Below are positions 40,725 to 52,010 of a stretch of 64,000 nt of DNA, piece after piece. The stretch spans positions 117,501 through 181,500 of the forward strand of contig CAUYUJ010019105.1 in the NCBI GenBank assembly GCA_963575745.1, given 5' to 3'. A model generated the notes under the pieces. That model had not been told where the DNA came from. It saw only the letters and a list, made by a program, of their open reading frames with translations, and did not search any database. The position numbers were made by a program, and so were the translations under genes. Numbering within the stretch: the first letter of the stretch is position 1; each line of letters starts with the position of its first letter. This DNA comes from Prorocentrum cordatum. Taxonomy: Eukaryota; Sar; Dinophyceae; Prorocentrales; Prorocentraceae.

Positions 40725-40985
40725 CGACGAGGAAGGAGGAACGGGAGGATAGAGGGAGGACGAGCAGGCAGAGGAAGAGGAGCAATGGGAAGGGAGAGGA
40801 CGATGAGGCGGCGGAGGGTCAGTCAGGACAGCAAGGGTGAATGTCATCGTCGTGGGGCCGTCGAGGTCGCTGAAGTCGGACTCGGAGCCCTGCGCGACGC
40901 CGAGCAGCGGGACGACGCGTGAGCCCGACAACGGCGGTGTTGCTCCCTCATCTCCCTCCAGCCTCATGCCGTAGTGTGTGCGCCC
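40725..40985. other. intergenic, no gene seen
   Basis: Purine-rich (AGGGAGGA/GGAAGAGG) then unique sequence. No domain. Confidence 0.4.
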
Positions 40986-40993
40986 CCCCCCCC

Positions 40994-41102
<109 letters not shown>

Positions 41103-41154
41103 CCGCCTCACATTCCTCGGATCCTTCTCTCCCTTTCTACTCTCATTGGTCGTC

Positions 41155-41260
41155 CACTCCTCCTCCTCCTCCTCCTCCTCCTCCTCATCATCATCATCAC
41201 CCTGTTCCTCCCTCTCTCCTTCGTCCTCCCCTCCTCCTCCTCTTCCTCCTCTACTCACCC
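41155..41260. repeat. (CTC)n microsatellite
   Basis: CTC trinucleotides with a CAT interlude. Confidence 0.93.
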
Positions 41261-41492
41261 TCCTCCCCTCACCTTTTTTCATTATTCCCCTGCCGCCTCT
41301 TTTATATACCTCTGCTACCTGCTCAGCGACCGCAAGCCTCCATCTCCAACTCCTCCTCCTCATCCCCTCCTCCATTCTTGACCTGCAGAAGAATATGGCC
41401 CGGGACCTGAGCTGTCGCCAAGCAAGGGACAGGATGAAGGGGGAGGAGGAACCGTAACCATGGAAGCGAGCGGAGTGTCGGCCACACGCAAG

Positions 41493-41617
41493 CTCCCCGT
41501 CGCTCGGACGTTCATTCCCTGTGTTCGGTTCCGTGCGTGTTTTTTTTCGCAGGATGATCCAGGATGCTCCTGAATAATCCCCGCCGAGAAAAGTGCACAC
41601 GTCCGAGCGATACCAAG
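41493..41617. mobile_element. MITE-D copy
   Basis: CGTCGCTCGGACGTTC to CACGTCCGAGCGATACCAAG. The interior is slightly diverged (GCAGGATGATCCAGGATGCT). Confidence 0.83.
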
Positions 41618-41757
41618 CAAGATCGACACTGGGCAAGAATGACCTCTGCTGCTGCTGGCCGGTCGCTGCATGCGATGTGGCAAGAGCGGCCTGCCTGCTC
41701 GGGTGTCCTCTGTCTGAAGTGCGCGGTGCCAACAGCGTGGATTCTCACTATCATCTG

Positions 41758-41822
41758 TCGCATTCTCCTCTCTCTCTGTCTTTCTCTCTCTCTCCCTCTC
41801 TCTCTCTCTCTTTGTGTGTCTC
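41758..41822. repeat. (CT)n microsatellite
   Basis: CT dinucleotide run with TTT and GTGTGT interruptions. Confidence 0.9.
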
Positions 41823-41876
41823 CTCCCATGGCAGAGGTGAGCAAGGACCGTGCTGCATCCATAGCCATATCAGAGA

Positions 41877-42060
41877 CAAGCGGAGCGCTGACCCGAGGAA
41901 CCCAAAATACAGAACGGGGCCCCTTTTTTAAACCAGAAATTAAGGCTTCGATTTCGCATGGAAACCATGAAGAAAACCAAAGGCAAACTGTCCGTGAAAC
42001 AGTCGAAGAACACGGACCCCCTCCCCAACGCAAAGGGCTCCGTTTTCAGAGCCCCGACTG
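41877..42060. mobile_element. MITE-A copy 4 (diverged)
   Basis: Left CAAGCGGAGCGCTGACCCGA aligns with CAGTCGGGGCCTTGACC of other copies. Right is AGAGCCCCGACTG. Interior is CCCAACGCAAAGGGCTCCG. It abuts MITE-F at 42064 with only TTA between them. Confidence 0.75.
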
Positions 42061-42063
42061 TTA

Positions 42064-42236
42064 CAGTCAACCTGTATAGTAAGGATGCGCGATAAGGATG
42101 CAAGGGCTTGGGGAGCCCATTCCGAAGCTTCCCGACCGGGGCGCGGCCAACCGAAGTGGCCGAGGATGGACCGAGGAGGCAGGGATGCAAGGGTACCCTT
42201 GAGAAGGTTGCCCCTCCTTACTGTGCGGGTTGACTG
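42064..42236. mobile_element. MITE-F copy 4
   Basis: From CAGTCAACCTGTATAGTAAG to GTGCGGGTTGACTG. The interior GATGCAAGGGTACCCTTGAG is the empty-site form for the MITE-G insertion at 21395. Confidence 0.83.
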
Positions 42237-42387
42237 TTGTCCCCCCCCATGGGGACCCGGGGCTGCCAGAAGGAATGCGAGACGAGGAACGAAGCCCCTT
42301 CTGGGCACCGGAAGAGCCCGGGTACACGAGGAGGGCTGGAGGAACAGCCACGAGAGGACCCGAGGAACACCGAGGCCCATCCGAACC

Positions 42388-42425
42388 CTCCTCCTCCTCC
42401 TCCTCCTCCTCCTCCTCCTCCTCCT
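42388..42425. repeat. (CTC)n microsatellite
   Basis: Short pure CTC run. Confidence 0.95.
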
Positions 42426-42607
42426 AGACTGCTCCTTACTTCAGCGTCGTGGCCTGCGCCGGCCCCCGGCCGAACTCACCACGAATGGGGCGCTGGCCCT
42501 CCCTAGGGGAGGCTCCCTTGGGAGCTCGAGGACAGCGCCCGAGGCCTCCCAGGAGGCTCCCGAAACGGTCCAGGAGGACCCGAGTCGCCCAAAGAGACGG
42601 AGCCGAA

Positions 42608-42830
42608 CTCTGTACACCGTTTCGTCCGGCCCCGCACTGACATTCGCACGGGAAAGCGGATCCTGGTGTGCACGGGATCCTGGTGTATACATGTTTCGCT
42701 GTTTCCCTGGGAAAACGAAGAAACAAATATACGCAACACCACCAGACGTCGTCCCCGACCCTCAAAAAGTCCTGGGATTGAGAAAGAGCCCGCCAATGGT
42801 AATGTATATGTTCAAGTTTCCGAACTGATC
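42608..42830. repeat. dispersed repeat K copy 2
   Basis: Matches 28015-28255, including the doubled GGATCCTGGTGT motif and GACGTCGTCCCCGACCCTCA. Confidence 0.75.
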
Positions 42831-43300
42831 GTTCCAAGACGCCCACGATGGCCTCGAGACGCCCCAAGATGGCCACGATGCCGCCAAAACGCTCCAGGAT
42901 GCCCCAAGAGGCCTCCAAGAAGCAAACAACTTCCATTTCCCTTGGAACAACGTATATGTTTAGAATATTCGCCTCCTGTGCTTTCACTACGTCCAAGACG
43001 CCCCCCCTTTTCCCCAACACAATAACCTGAGAGGTTGTCCAAGACGGCCCCAACAAACGCTCCACGGCGGCCCAAGAAACCCCCAAAATGGTCCAAGAGG
43101 GCCCCAGACGGCCACAAAATGAGGCCCAGAGGGGGAACCCGAACCATAATTTCAAGCCTTCGGCTCAAAACGCCCCCCAGGTTGCCCCAAGGGGCCCCCA
43201 GGGAGCCCCAATATGGCCCCCGAAAGCCCCCAAGGGCCTCCCAGGAGGCCCCCAAGAGCCCCCAAAACTGCCTCCAAGAGGCCCCCAATAGGCCTCACAT
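42831..43300. repeat. degenerate CCAAGAGGCCC repeat block
   Basis: Same motif family as at 14371, dense at 42840-42910 and 43030-43295. Confidence 0.75.
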
Positions 43301-43740
43301 GAGACCCCTATCAGCCCTCCGACTGCCCTCAGACCCACAACCCAGGCATTATGGCGAGATGACCCGAAGGTCATTCGATAATCGTTCCCCTGGTGTTTTG
43401 ACCAGATGCCCGCAGTCTGTGAACGTGGGTTTTCGCCTGTTTCTCCATGCGCGCGTGGCGAACACTGAGAATGTCAGCCGCGGAGCATACAACGACCTCA
43501 GGAATCGTCCCTCTGGACTCTGACGCTGACACTGCCCCTCCTCCAGTCAGCGCTCCGAAGCGACCCAGCGAAGCATCCCTGAAATTCAGACCCAAACCCA
43601 TGCCGAGATGGACCGAAGACCATGAACGACTTCACGGTCCGGGAGCCTGCGGGGGGTCTCCAGACACAGTGACAACATTCGTTCCGGGGGTGCCGGAATC
43701 GTCCCGAACGGCCACCAGGGGCCTGAGTTGAGGCCCCAAT
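43301..43740. other. intergenic, no gene seen
   Basis: Unique-looking DNA. No domain recognised. Confidence 0.4.
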
Positions 43741-43887
43741 GCCGGATCTTGACTGTTCCTCCTCCGCCTCCTCCACCGCCTCCTCCTCCTCTTTCCCTTT
43801 CCCCTCCTCTGGGGGCGGCCCCAGAAGGAACCGCCCTAGCAAAGTCTCATGAGGTCAGTTATGATGGGAGCTCGCAGCGGTCGGCGC

Positions 43888-43985
43888 TATGGAGGGGGAG
43901 GAGGGGGAGGAGGAGGAGGAGGAGGAGGAGGAGGAGGAGGAGGAGGAGGAGGACCTCCTCCTCCTCCTCCTCCTCCTCCCCCTCC
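43888..43985. repeat. inverted (GGA)n-(CCT)n tract
   Basis: About 60 bp of GGA repeats run directly into about 35 bp of CCT repeats on the same strand, giving a hairpin-capable inverted purine/pyrimidine repeat with almost no loop. Confidence 0.92.
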
Positions 43986-44199
43986 TTCGTTATGATGGGT
44001 CTCATGGGGCTTCCGCCACCGCGCTGGGCCCCTCGGCACCCCTGCCCGCCTCGGGCGGGGCAGGCCCGCGGGCACGCGCGGCAGCCGCAGGGGCGACGAC
44101 TGCGCGCGGCAGAACGTCTCGAGGTCCCCAAACCTCCGAGGGGGACAGAGCGAAGGCCCTCCGCCCAGCCCAGCTCCCGAGGCTCCCGCGGAGGGAGAA

Positions 44200-46486
44200 A
44201 CAGGCAAGGGGCGCGGGAGCAGGGATCCCGAGGAAGGGTCTTCGCCCCTGCGATGTGCTTTCAACGAACGGCGGCCCCAGTCCGGGGCAGGGACGCAGGG
44301 CCTGTCGATCTTGAGAACTTGCTGGACTCCGTGCACCCCACAGCGCGGGCACCAAACAACACCTTCGGTGGCCCCCCCCCGCCCACCACAAGCGATGGGA
44401 CGGGTGGGCACGAGACAAAGTGTCTGGAGCGCCAGGGCAGGGTCGAGCGACGACCTTGCAGCGATACATCCCCGACCGACCGCGGGACACGCACCCGCAG
44501 CGGCCTCGAATGAGCTTGACTTGGTGGCCCCGCGGGTCCGAGACCACAAAACGGACCCTGAGGACCTTGGGACGGACCACATCAAGAAAATCCGCGAACG
44601 CCAAATGGTGCAGGATACGCCCCGTGTAGGCCACATGACGGCTAGCCCACCAGGCCAGCGATCGCCTGTGGGGCCAGTCTTCGTTCCTGGAATGTGCCCT
44701 GGCCCCCCGCTTAGCGAACTCGTCCGCCAGCACGTTGCCTCGAAAGTGAAGCCAGGGCACACCGCGTCTCTGGGCTTCGGGCCAACTTTTGCGCGACGGC
44801 ACCCAGCGGACCGCAACCTCGTCTGCCCCCAGGTCCTGCAGCTTGAACCAAATCCGACCCCAGACTTCGGAATAGAGACGATCCGGGCGCACGCATCGCG
44901 CCTTCCCCGCGGCGGCCCTGTCGACGATCGCATCGCAATGCGCGACGGCCGCGATGGGAGTAACAGCAGGAGACAGGCACTGGAAGAAAACCCACAGCTC
45001 GGCGAGGCCAATCTCCTGCAAAACGGTGGGGGGAGGTCCATAGCACGCAACTTGGGAGTCGCCATGCTCATAGACCGAGGCCACCGCCCAGTATCCTCTA
45101 GAGCAAAGTGGCAAATCGGGGTCAAGGATACCGCCGTCAATTGCAAGTGCGCCTGCGAAGACGCCCACCGCCAGCGGCCCGTCTGAGAACACAAGGCCAG
45201 ACTGTCCAGGTGGCGTTTGCAAGCGAAGCTTGGAATCAATCAGGCATCGGAACAAGAGAGCAGCATCCTCGGCCCACGCTGCCCCAGCTTGGGACGCGGC
45301 GTCAAGACCGAGGCTGTCGCGCGCACCCCGGGGAAAATGGCAACGGAAAAGCCTGTGCGGGGTGTCGACTGCCTCGTAGCCGCAGTTCTTGCAGGTCGTG
45401 GGTCCTGAAGCACGAGAGTGGAAAGTGAGATGCTGCGTCCAGTCCTCCAGCAACATGCGCGACCAAGCAAGCGGCCCCTGCTTAAAACCCTTCTCGAAAA
45501 AAAAAAAAAAAAAAAAAAAAACTTGGCCTGGGCATGCTTAACAGGTTCGAGCATGGGGGGGGGCCTAGCAGCGACTCGGGCCACGTCGAACCAGCCAGCC
45601 CCTCCATAAGCACGCGCTCGGTTCCCTGGTCTACCAGCTTAGCTAAACTGGCAGGCCAAACCTCCTGAAGGTCGATCACCGCCCCCCCCGCCGCCCCCCA
45701 CCGATAGCTCCCCAGTCTAGGCGGGGCAACGTGGCCAAGGCGGCCGAGCAGGGTCCTGTGACCTCGTGGGGGATGGCCCCCCAAAGCTCGCCGAAGGCCC
45801 CAGCCACAACCGCGGGCGAAGACCGCTGCCCGACAGAGGCGCGGCCCCAAAACTGCAGCGTCAACTCGTTGGCCGCATTAGACGGGGTCCGTTTTTAGGG
45901 GGCCGCCGGCGAGGCAAACTGCAAAGTGCGAGACCGACCCGCCGCGGGGCCAAAGATAGCTGAAGCCGGGGTGGCCCTGGAGCCCTCGAGGGCCCTAGTG
46001 GAGACCCCAGTACCTCTGGCACCATAATGTGCGGCGGCGGTTCTTCCAGACTTGAATAGCCTGCTCAGGCCCCTGCGAGCGGATCGAATCAAACGGAACC
46101 GACGGACCCTGCGCCTGCACGTCCTGCGAAGCCTGCACTGCGATCATGACGGACGGGGCCAGGCCCGCAGCCGCCATGGCACGACGATGGAGAAGTATGT
46201 CCCGCTGGGACTCGGACAACGAGGGTATGAGCGAGCGGAAAGTGTCCTCGTCAAGCTGGAGGCACGACGCGAACTCTTCCTCGGACAGCACACGCTTACT
46301 CCAAGCACCTACAGGAGGACGATGATCCACCACATCGGGCGCAGTGGGCTTGGCAGCGCCGCGGAGGTAGCACGTCCGCCTCCACTCATATTGTCCTTGG
46401 CCCGGCAGCGCTTGTTGCCACATGCCCAACAATCTCGCCGCCAACCTCCGCCATCTCCTTTGCTGCCCTTCTTCGGCTTAACCATG
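44200..46486 (-). pseudogene. non-LTR retrotransposon remnant with RNase H domain
   Basis: A minus-strand LINE fragment in broken frames. At the 5-prime side an ATG near 46486 starts MVKPKKGSKGDGGGW followed by CWACGN. After a frame change the sequence reads EWRRTCYLRGAAKP and EEFASCLQLDEDTFRSL, an N-terminal zinc-finger region. The endonuclease and RT are missing. After a 24-base homopolymer (45499-45522) the largest frame (from 45456) has a C22-C25-H34-C39 zinc knuckle in CKNCGYEAVDTPHRLFRC. It then has an RNase H fold with the expected acidic set: D92 in VFSDG, E143 in GLAELWVF, D165 in VAHCDA, D235 in NVLADEFAKRGA. Past about 44470 the signal moves to another frame with VVWCPRCGVHGVQQV. 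At least three frame breaks plus an internal deletion make it nonfunctional as a unit. Confidence 0.82.
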
Positions 46487-46627
46487 AATCAGCGGTGGAC
46501 CGGTGCACTCGGCGAATACTCTGGGCCCCAGCAGCGCGGAACTCGACTGGGGTTGCAAGAAGTCGGATGCTAGCCTCGGACCAGAGGTATCCACTCTCTG
46601 TCAGAGGGCCAGAACCATCTTGAGCTC

Positions 46628-46665
46628 CTCCTCCTCCTCCTCCTCCTCCTCCTCCTCCCCCTATT
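46628..46665. repeat. (CTC)n microsatellite
   Basis: Short pure CTC run. Confidence 0.93.
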
Positions 46666-46859
46666 CCTCCTGTTCCCCACTGCGGCCCCGAGCACTCGCG
46701 CGCTGCCGCAAGCGCTTCAACGGGTCTCACGCGCGCGATTTGCACTTAAGGGTGCGGTTATGGTGGGAACGCGCGACAGGCGGCCCGACGACGGACTGAG
46801 ATTTCAGGAACTTCCTCTGGCAGGCGCCGAAGCACTCGGACGCCTCCCAACTGCGCGCC

Positions 46860-47700
46860 ATGAGGCCGAGGTCAGGGCAGTCCGCGCATACCACCGAAAA
46901 GCAACTGCACCAGGCATCCATACATGAGTGGGGACAGCGTGCTCGCCAACGCGAGTTCCGCAGAGAGCGTCTTCACCGCGTCTCTCGACTTCCCAGCCGA
47001 CATGAAGACCAAAAGCAGCAATCATTTCCTGAGAATCCCGCCGCCTGGGCCGCGGCCGCGATCCGCAATATCCACGAGGTGAAGTTACGCAATGTAGATT
47101 CGGGACTACGTGAACGCTTCTGTGAGGCGAAGGCTGTGGGGCTCTCCAGCCGGCTGCCCAACAAGGTGACCGCGAACGAGCCCTGCGCGAAACGGGGAAG
47201 AAGCCCATGAAGATGCGCTGGTGCCTGACGAACAAGATCGACGCCAATATCATGCTACTAAACTTTCAGAACCATCCGCTGGGTATGGAGGCTACCGCGA
47301 GTCCCACATACCGGTTCGAGGTCGAAACTTGAGTTTCCAGGTGTGCGCCAACCTCGATCTCCGACCCTTCAAGGGCGACGTGAGGGCGGCTTTCCTACAG
47401 CCTCAGGCATCACCGACTGGGATACTGGTGGAGCCTGTGAAGGCGCTCAGGGATGTCATGAAGCTGAAGGAGGACGAGGTGGTGATGCTGCTCAAGCAGG
47501 CCTGCGGTCTGCGCGACGCCCCCAAAGGCGGGGCTGGGTACCCAAGGAGTTGGAGCCGTGCTCGTGGGTGCTGTCGACGGCAAGAAAGTTGCGGGGATTG
47601 GTTTCGCCCACGTCGACGACATGTTGATCAAGGCAGCGACCTCGCGAACCGAAGGCGAGGTAAAACGAAACCAAGACGAAGATGACCTCGGGTGAGGGTG
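46860..47700 (+). pseudogene. Ty1/copia-type reverse transcriptase remnant
   Basis: Plus-strand pieces in three frames line up in the order of a copia RT. First comes a lead-in AAAIRNIHEVKLRNVDSGLR (about 47050-47110). Next is MKMRWCLTNKIDA (from 47209), ending at a TGA. Then FKGDVRAAFLQ (47368-47400) supplies the first catalytic Asp, KQACGLRDAPK (47493-47525) follows, and GIGFAHVDDMLI (47597-47632) is the VDD catalytic motif. At least two frameshifts and one nonsense codon separate them. No LTRs, integrase or protease were recognised, so this is a decayed internal fragment. It lies head-to-head with the LINE remnant upstream. Confidence 0.8.
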
Positions 47701-47749
47701 AGCCGAGAATCTCTGAGATCTGGCGGCTCTGGAGCATGTGCCGCGGCCT

Positions 47750-48000
47750 TCTCGGAGCGTTCCGGAACGCTCTGAGAGCGTTGTGAGCGTTTTCTTGTTC
47801 GGCGTTTCGACATTGGGCGGAAAGGGGGGTCTGGCTCAAGTCCCCTGCTTGACGCGACTGTTTGCAAGAGTGCTGCCTCTGGAGGAGACCCCACCCGCTC
47901 GAAGCGGGCGCCCCCCCAAACCAGCCAGGATCTACTCCATGAGGGGGGGGAGGGGGGGGGGCCCGCGCCGATCGGCAAAACAGTGAATAACAAACGATCG
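47750..48000. repeat. dispersed repeat M copy 2
   Basis: Shares TTCGGCGTTTCGACATTGGG, GCTCGAAGCGGGCGC and GGATCTACTCCA with 26471-26715. Confidence 0.75.
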
Positions 48001-48019
48001 CGTTCGGGAGCGCTCTGGA

Positions 48020-48137
48020 GCGGATTGATCCTCGGGAGGGAGGGAGGGAGGGAGGGGAGGGAGGGAGGGAGGGAGGGAGGGAGGGAGGAAGGGAGGGAGG
48101 GATGGAGGGAGGGATGGAGGGAGGGAGGGAGGGAGTC
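48020..48137. repeat. (GGGA)n microsatellite
   Basis: GGGAGGGA tetranucleotide tract with ATGG interruptions. Confidence 0.95.
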
Positions 48138-48213
48138 CTTGCCCCGCCCAGCGAAGGGTTCCTCCCGCGGCCTGGCGGGCCGCCCTCCAGGCCCGCTCGG
48201 GCGACCGCCCCTC

Positions 48214-48320
48214 TTGCCGCCGCTCGGGCGCCCCATTCCCAGTGGCACTGCTCGGCCTCGTGCGCGGACGTTTCGCGAATGGGGGCCAACGATGCCCCTC
48301 GATGGTCCTCGCCTCGGAGA
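48214..48320. mobile_element. MITE-D diverged fragment
   Basis: CCGCTCGGGCGCCCCATTCC, TTTCGCGAATGGG and CTCGATGGTCCTCGCC follow the MITE-D order. The right terminus is missing. Confidence 0.5.
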
Positions 48321-48334
48321 CTGGGCGTGGCTTA

Positions 48335-48488
48335 ATGGGGGGGTCACAACTGGGGGGGTCAGGAAAGGTCCCCTTTCGTGCCCCTTTCGGGCCCCTCCAG
48401 AGCCCCAGGGGGCTCGTGTAGGTACCGTTTGGGTACCTTTTCGAACCACCCTCGCCACCTGCCACCCCCCCATTTATGACCCCCCCAT
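48335..48488. mobile_element. foldback MITE (TA target)
   Basis: A 154-bp foldback from ATGGGGGGGTCA to TGACCCCCCCAT, flanked by TA at 48333-48334 and 48489-48490. Inner arms contain GGGGACCTTTCC-like and GGTACCGTTTGGGTACC sequence. Confidence 0.8.
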
Positions 48489-48810
48489 TACGCGGCGCCC
48501 AATGATTCATCAGGTGCAGGCGACCGGGATGCGTGCCGCTTGCCCAGCCTGATGCAAATACCCCGGACTCGGGTAACGCACATGCACGAGTCACGAAGTT
48601 GGGGCAGACAAAAGGCACCGCGAGGAGGAGGACGAGGGCAGAGAGTGGGCAGCGTGGTTGTCGAACGCGGCTGTCACGCGGATCGATCGGATGGTGGCGC
48701 CAGGGAGCCCTGGGTCGTCCGGGATGGGATGAGTCAGATCTGCCGAGGTTGACCTGAGGTTGCTTTTTCAGTGGTGTGGTTTCGCGGACGACATTTCCAC
48801 AATTGTGAGG
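48489..48810. other. intergenic, no gene seen
   Basis: Unique-looking DNA. No domain. Confidence 0.4.
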
Positions 48811-48814
48811 CATT

Positions 48815-51080
48815 GGGCGCCCGAGTTATCCGGGGTAACTCGGGTTCGGAATCCCGAAAAACGAACCCGAGTTAGCCCTGACCCGAGTTACCCCTGATGA
48901 TTCTGGGGCTCTGGACGCCCGAATGATCCGGGGTAACTCGGGTCCGGGGTAACTCGGGTTCGGAATCCCGAACAGCGAACCCGAGTTAGCCCTGACCCGA
49001 GTTACCCCTGATGATTCTGGGGCTCTGGACGCCCGAAGGATCCGGGGTAACTCGGGTCCGGGGTAACTCGGGCTCGGAATCCCGAAAAAAGGGAACCCGA
49101 GTTAGCCCTGACCCGAGTTACCCCTGATGATTCTGGGGCTCTGGACGCCCGAAGGATCCGGGGTGACTCGGGTCCGGGGTAACTCGGGCTCGGAATACCG
49201 AAAAAAGGAACCCGAGTTAGCCCTGACCCGAGTTACCCCTGATGACTCGGGGCTCTGGACGCCCGCCCTGGACCGGTCCGGGTAACTCGGGCTCGGAATC
49301 CCGAAAAAGGGAACCCGAGTTAGCCCTGACCCGAGTTACCCCTGATGACTCTGGGGCTCTGGACGCCCGAAGGATCCGGGGTAACTCGGGTCCGGGGTAA
49401 CTCGGGCTCGGAATCCCGAAAAAAGGGAACCCGAGTTAGCCCTGACCCGAGTTACCCCTGATGACTCTGGGGCTCTGGACGCCCGAATGATCCGGGGTAA
49501 CTCGGGTCCGGGGTAACTCGGGCTCGGAATCCCGAAAAAGGGAACCCGAGTTACCCGCCCTGACCCGAGTTACCCCCTGATGACTCTGGGGCTCTGGACG
49601 CCCGAAGGATCCGGGGTAACTCGGGTCCGGGGTAACTCGGGCTCGGAATCCCGAAAAAAGGGAACCCGAGCTAGCCCTGACCCGAGGTACCCCTGATGAT
49701 TCTGGGGCTCTGGACGCCCGAATGATCCGGGGTAACTCGGGTCCGGGGTAACTCGGGCTCGGAATCCCGAACAAAGGGAACCCGAGTTAGCCCTGACCCG
49801 AGTTACCCCAGGATGATTCTGGGGCTCTGGACGCCCGAAGTATCCGGGGTAACTCGGGTCCGGGGTATCTCGGGCTCGGAATCCCGAAAAAAGGGAACCC
49901 GAGTGCTACCCCCCTGACCCGAGTTGACCCCAGTTGATTCTGGGGCTCTGGACGGGTCCGGGGTAACTCGGATTTGGATTCCCGACTAACGGGTCCGGGT
50001 TATCCCTGACCCGAGTTACCCCTGATCTCGGATCCCAACTCTTGGAAAAACGCCCGATTAACCCGAGCCGGCCCTACCCGAGTTACGGGTCCGGGGTAAC
50101 TCGGGTTCGGATTCCCGAAAAGCGAACCCGAGTTAGCCCTGACCCGAGTTACCCCTGCTGGACGCCCGAAATGGACGGGTCCGGGTAATCTCGGTCGAAT
50201 CCCAAAAAAGGGAACCCGAGCTAGCCCTGACCCGAGTTACCCCAGGATGATTCTGGGGCTCTGGACGCCCGAAGGATCCGGGGTAACTCGGGTCCGGGGT
50301 ATCTCGGGCTCGGAATCCCGAAAAAAGGGAACCCGAGCTAGCCCTGACCCGAGTTACCCCAGGATGATTCTGGGGCTCTGGACGCCCGAAGGATCCGGGG
50401 TAACTCGGGTCCGGGGTATCTCGGGCTCGGAATCCCAAAAAAGGGAACCCGAGCTAGCCCTGACCCGAGTTACCCCAGGATGATTCTGGGGCTCTGGACG
50501 CCCGAAGGATCCGGGGTAACTCGGGTCCGGGGTATCTCGGGCTCGGAATCCCGAAAAAAGGGAACCCGAGCTAGCCCTGACCCGAGTTACCCCAGGATGA
50601 TTCTGGGGCTCTGGACGCCCGAAGGATCCGGGGTAACTCGGGTCCGGGGTATCTCGGGCTCGGAATCCCGAAAAAAGGGAACCCGAGCTAGCCCTGACCC
50701 GAGTTACCCCTGATGATTCTGGGGCTCATGGACGCCCGAAGGATCCGGGGTAACTCGGGTCCGGGGTCAACTCGGGCTCGGAATCCCGAAAAAAGGGAAC
50801 CCGAGCTAGCCCTGACCCGAGTTACCCCAGGATGACTCTGGGGCTCTGGACGCCCGAAGGATCCGGGGGAAGCTCGGGTCCGGGGTATCTCGGGCTCGGA
50901 ATCCCGAAAAAAGGGAACCCGAGCTAGCCCTGACCCGAGTTACCCCAGGATGACTCTGGGGCTCTGGACGCCCAGAATGATCCGGGGTAACTCGGGTCCG
51001 GGGTAACTCGGGCTCGGAATCCCGAAACAAGGGAACCCGAGCTAGCCCTGACCCGAGTTACCCCAGGATGACTCGGGGCT
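48815..51080. repeat. 117-bp hairpin-forming satellite
   Basis: About 19 tandem units of 115-118 bp. Each contains GGGGTAACTCGGG, CTCGGAATCCCGAAAA, GGGAACCCGAGTTAGCCC, TGACCCGAGTTACCCC and ATTCTGGGGCTCTGGACGCC. The first units have a perfect 13-bp stem: TAACTCGGGTTCG against CGAACCCGAGTTA, enclosing GAATCCCGAAAAA. Units at 50247, 50363, 50480 and 50597 are almost identical and lie 116-117 bp apart. The block at 49925-50210 is scrambled. Confidence 0.95.
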
Positions 51081-51145
51081 CTGAAGGAGGAGGAGGAGGA
51101 GGAGGAGGAGGAGGAGGAGGAGGAGAGGGAGGAGGAGGAGGGGGA
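51081..51145. repeat. (GGA)n microsatellite at satellite edge
   Basis: Starts immediately after the last satellite unit. Confidence 0.95.
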
Positions 51146-51330
51146 TGGCGATGTGCCCGACGATGCTGTTTTACGGCGGTGCGCCGCTGCGGCGGCGGAC
51201 GCCACACTCCGAGCCCTCGGCGGCCACAGCACCTCCACGGCCTCCCGCGCCTCTGCGGGCGCGGCGTCCTGCGCCTCGCCGCCCGGCGTGCCTGTGGGGG
51301 GCAACGCTGCAGCAGGAGCCCGACCACCCG

Positions 51331-51620
51331 AAATCCTCCGCGAGGGGCCCAACCCTGAGACCCCGGGGCGTCCATCGATGTTCGGTGTGGGAACGTCGCG
51401 CTTTCCATAGGAAGACCATCGACACCCAAGAAACACAGGGCACCCTGGAGGCAAGCAGGGTGTTTCTTGGCATGGTTTTCCACTGTAGGGGGCAGGGGGG
51501 CTGCCCAAGGGGGGGGGCGTTGACGTGGACTCGGCGAGACGTCGCCGATAGATCGGCGAGAGGCCCCCAGTGGCGACTCCGCACGCTCCTGGGCGGGCTG
51601 GAGCTGTCGGGCCATCATCG
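51331..51620. repeat. dispersed repeat T copy 1
   Basis: Shares GACCCCGGGGCGTCCATCGA, GGGCACCCTGGAGGCAAGC and TTTCTTGGCATGG with 54268-54720. The first of these also occurs in diverged form near 53880-53930. Confidence 0.7.
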
Positions 51621-51684
51621 GCAGCACATGGGCGACGGGGGGTCGATGCACCCCCCCCGGAGCCCATCCCGCCTAAAATCGCCC

Positions 51685-51825
51685 CAGGCAGCTCCACCGA
51701 AGGCCGCCCAGTGGCAGGGTTCGCACGGCGCCACCGCACCCACTTCGGCACACGTCTCGCACGCGCCGTGGCCCCGCAGGGAGCCCCACCGAGGGCGGGG
51801 CACAGAACGGCGGTGCCCATACGAG
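51685..51825 (+). repeat. composite minisatellite element, 1.5-unit remnant
   Basis: GTGGCAGGGTTCGCACGGCG, CGTGGCCCCGCAGGGAGCCC and the right-hand GGGGCACAGAACGGCGGTGC match elements B and E. The left block is absent. Confidence 0.7.
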
Positions 51826-52010
51826 GAGGAGGAGGAGGAGGAGGAGGAGGAGGAGGAGGAGGAGGAGGAGGGAGGAGGAAGGGGGAGGAGGGAGGAGGGA
51901 GGAGGAGGAGGAAGGAGGAGGAGGAGGGGAGGAGGAGGGAGGAGGGGAGAGGAGGAGGAGGAGGAGGAGGAGGAGAGGAGAGGGTAGGAGGAGGGAGGAG
52001 GAGGAGGGGA
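51823..52010. repeat. (GGA)n purine tract
   Basis: About 185 bp of GGA/GGGA/GGAA repeats. Confidence 0.95.

Noticed and set aside
46860-47700. Functional copia element
   Set aside because: Motifs are spread over three frames with a nonsense codon, and no LTRs, protease or integrase are seen.
47830-47850. DinoSL relic at CTGGCTCAAG
   Set aside because: Nine bases match, but the sister repeat at 26471 reads CTGGCTCCGG, so the match arose by chance within repeat M.
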